Positions 23,531-24,877 of a DNA stretch of 24,877 nucleotides are shown here, in pieces. The stretch comes from Euryarchaeota archaeon UBA181. GTDB lineage: Archaea; Thermoplasmatota; Poseidoniia; Poseidoniales; Thalassarchaeaceae. Numbering within the stretch: the stretch's first letter is position 1; the number at the start of each line of letters is the position of its first letter. The stretch lies in assembly GCA_002496725.1 (NCBI GenBank), contig DALI01000080.1, positions 1 to 24,877 of the forward strand, written 5' to 3'. Under the pieces are notes generated by a model. It was not told the DNA's origin. It made no database searches and saw only the letters and a program-made list of their open reading frames with translations. Made by a program: the position numbers and the translations under genes.

Positions 23531-24715
23531 ATGAACGTGATGCGACACCTAAGAGTACCGAACAAGTCTGTACAGGCCATAATCGTCCTACTGAAAGACA
23601 ATGGTCTGTTATCTCAGGAGATGAGGATTTTTCCAGATACCGACGGCGAACATCGTCTAATCCCCCTTTCTGAAAATACTCCTCCAATCCTCCCCTCTTA
23701 TCTTAGTCAATACGAGGAGGTATCAAAGCAAGGCATTCACGAAGAACGTTCGACTGCAGATTGGTGGGCCCATCTTTCAAGCATGGTTGGAGAGGACACT
23801 GTTAGCGCGCATGGAGACAACTGGCCGTCAAATCATGAGTTCATAGGGGACATCATGATCGTTAGAATAAACGAGGAGGTCTCCTCCTACAGAAAAGAAA
23901 TCGCATCTTCAAAGATGGCCTCACACCCGAATGTCAGAATTGTAATGGAGGACAGGGGAGTACAAGGGAAATTTAGGATTAGGGACCTCACTCCCATTGC
24001 CCACAGGAAAAACTCTGAGATAGTCACCGGAAACATTCCAGGGGGGTCGTACGATACCAGAGTCATGGTCAGGGAGTCTGGAAAATCCATACTCTGCGAC
24101 CCCACAAAGGCCTATTTCTCAACCAAGCTCCAGACCGAGAGGCTTGAGACTATCAATCTGGCCAGGGAACTCAAGGAGCTTCTTGGTAGGCCGATCAGAG
24201 TCTGTGACCCGTTCTGCGGGGTAGGTCCAGTACTCGCTAAAATGGTCTCCGAGGATGACTTGGCGTCAGACGTTTTGGCAACCGATCTTAACCCGGATGC
24301 AATTGAGATGCTTTTCGATAATCTAAGGAGATGGGATGGTAGAAGATACCCAAAAGAACCATCTCCAGTTGAGAGGATATACCCCGATCGAATCATTGGA
24401 GTGGCCGATGCTTCTGTTCTTTCGGAGATACCGGGAATTGCAAACTCATGGGACCTAGTGATAGTCAACCTCCCTCATAGGACAATAGAAATGCTCCCGA
24501 AACTCATCCCCCTTCTGGATATGAGCTCCCCCTCAATGGTAAGGGGCAGGGTAGTGGTGGCTGAATCAGATATCGAAGACGCCAATCGAAGAATAATGAC
24601 AATACTCCCCCCCCTGCTGCCTGGATATCCATCTGTAGAGCTCAAGGTCAAGAGGGACTACAGTAGTACCCTGAGGCTGTGCTCATTCGAAGCGTGGATA
24701 GCCCCGTTGGAGTAG
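23531..24715 (+). CDS. Trm5-like class I tRNA methyltransferase (guanine-37 N1 or wyosine family)
   Basis: This 394-aa protein follows the archaeal Trm5/Tyw2 plan. An N-terminal D1-like domain (MRHLRVPNKSVQAIIVLLKDNGLL) corresponds to the region that clasps tRNA. A central region with DIMIVRI then FRIRDL leads to the Rossmann SAM domain with CDPTKAYFSTKLQTER, VCDPFCGVGPV (motif I), ATDLNPDAIEMLFDNL (motif II) and VNLPHRTIEML (the N-L-P motif). Trm5 methylates G37 next to the anticodon to prevent frameshifting; Tyw2/Taw2 relatives transfer a side chain in wyosine synthesis. CDPFCGVGP differs from the common D-x-FAGVGP by having Cys for Ala. The start is uncertain: an outer GTG at 23504 and an inner ATG at 23540 are alternatives, and the inner one aligns best with known N-termini. 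It is head-to-head with dphB. Confidence 0.88.
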   Translation: MNVMRHLRVPNKSVQAIIVLLKDNGLLSQEMRIFPDTDGEHRLIPLSENTPPILPSYLSQYEEVSKQGIHEERSTADWWAHLSSMVGEDTVSAHGDNWPSNHEFIGDIMIVRINEEVSSYRKEIASSKMASHPNVRIVMEDRGVQGKFRIRDLTPIAHRKNSEIVTGNIPGGSYDTRVMVRESGKSILCDPTKAYFSTKLQTERLETINLARELKELLGRPIRVCDPFCGVGPVLAKMVSEDDLASDVLATDLNPDAIEMLFDNLRRWDGRRYPKEPSPVERIYPDRIIGVADASVLSEIPGIANSWDLVIVNLPHRTIEMLPKLIPLLDMSSPSMVRGRVVVAESDIEDANRRIMTILPPLLPGYPSVELKVKRDYSSTLRLCSFEAWIAPLE

Positions 24716-24776
24716 ATTCTGCATAGCACCTACTGCTTCTTCAATCTCCATCTGGTTTACAGCGCTCTTGCATGTG

Positions 24777-24785
24777 TTTTTGTTT
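24777..24785 (+). terminator. T-rich candidate terminator after the Trm5-like gene
   Basis: TTTTTGTTT lies about 62 bp after the stop at 24715. Archaeal termination commonly uses such T-runs without a stem-loop. The rest of the 131-bp gap before the tRNA shows no gene that I can support. Confidence 0.3.
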
Positions 24786-24812
24786 AATGGGACATCGTGA
24801 AGAATATCTCAC

Positions 24813-24817
24813 AAAAA
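24813..24817 (-). terminator. T-run candidate terminator downstream of the tRNA
   Basis: On the minus strand this is a run of five T, about 30 nt past the 3' end of the tRNA. It is well placed to end the tRNA transcript. Confidence 0.3.
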
Positions 24818-24846
24818 GATGAGAATCTCTACCTTTTCAAGTATTT

Positions 24847-24877
24847 TGGCGCCCCGACCGGGATTTGAACCCGGGTC
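24847..24877 (-). tRNA. tRNA, 3' part only (identity not determined)
   Basis: The minus strand holds the end of a tRNA. The T-arm has a 5-bp stem (CCGGG/CCCGG) closed by the 7-nt loop TTCAAAT, followed by the 3' acceptor strand TCGGGGC, discriminator G73 and an encoded CCA. The 5' half and the anticodon lie beyond the window, so the amino acid cannot be read. A matching 5' acceptor strand GCCCCGA is predicted. The G73 discriminator is compatible with Asp or Ser among others. Confidence 0.9.

Noticed and set aside
1..24877. CRISPR array, insertion sequence, integrase or toxin-antitoxin defence module
   Set aside because: No evenly spaced direct repeats, transposase, integrase, nuclease or paired small toxin-antitoxin frames were seen on either strand.

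Overview
The window is gene-dense with almost no long non-coding stretches, and it looks like a mesophilic, probably marine, archaeon. Archaeal markers are a diphthine synthase (DphB), a Trm5-type tRNA methyltransferase, a geranylgeranyl-reductase-family flavoprotein, an Lrp/AsnC regulator, and A/T-rich TATA-like boxes about 22-31 nt before many start codons. A bacterial-type UvrA, a secreted subtilase, an Asp-box lipoprotein and many small membrane proteins fit Thermoplasmatota of the Marine Group II/III (Poseidoniales-like) kind. That placement is inference; no 16S rRNA gene is present.

Layout. 1-1.8 kb: the 3' end of a MoeA-like gene, a 289-aa polytopic membrane protein, a DUF2237 protein and a 56-aa single-span protein. 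1.8-6.3 kb: uvrA, then a Bax-inhibitor-1-like protein and a LysE-type exporter spaced like an operon. 6.25-10.3 kb: a secreted degradation pair, an Asp-box lipoprotein (-) and a membrane-anchored subtilase (+), transcribed divergently. 10.3-16.0 kb: four minus-strand genes, read GGR reductase, HAD phosphatase, MMPL/RND transporter, SDR reductase; together they suggest isoprenoid-lipid processing and export. 16.0-17.75 kb: CutA, a YczE-like membrane protein and a SpoU/TrmH RNA methyltransferase. 17.76-20.2 kb: an Lrp regulator divergent from a PLP trans-sulfuration enzyme that is followed closely by a second LysE-family exporter, a plausible amino-acid homeostasis unit. 20.2-24.7 kb: an unknown multi-span membrane protein, a 573-aa orphan, DphB, and a head-to-head Trm5-like gene. 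The window ends in the 3' part of a minus-strand tRNA.

Two architectural features recur. First, two convergent gene pairs share one CTAG tetranucleotide as both stop codons, and one of these sits in a perfect 12-bp palindrome; two more pairs are only 4 and 12 bp apart. Second, genes at the head of a transcription unit often have a TATA-like box at leaderless spacing, while several genes inside operons have an AGGTG-type Shine-Dalgarno. This was used to move several starts inward from the longest reading frame. I see no CRISPR array, insertion sequence or defence island. The least explained items are the 573-aa orphan beside dphB, the four-gene lipid-like cassette, and an acidic cysteine-containing insertion in the subtilase.
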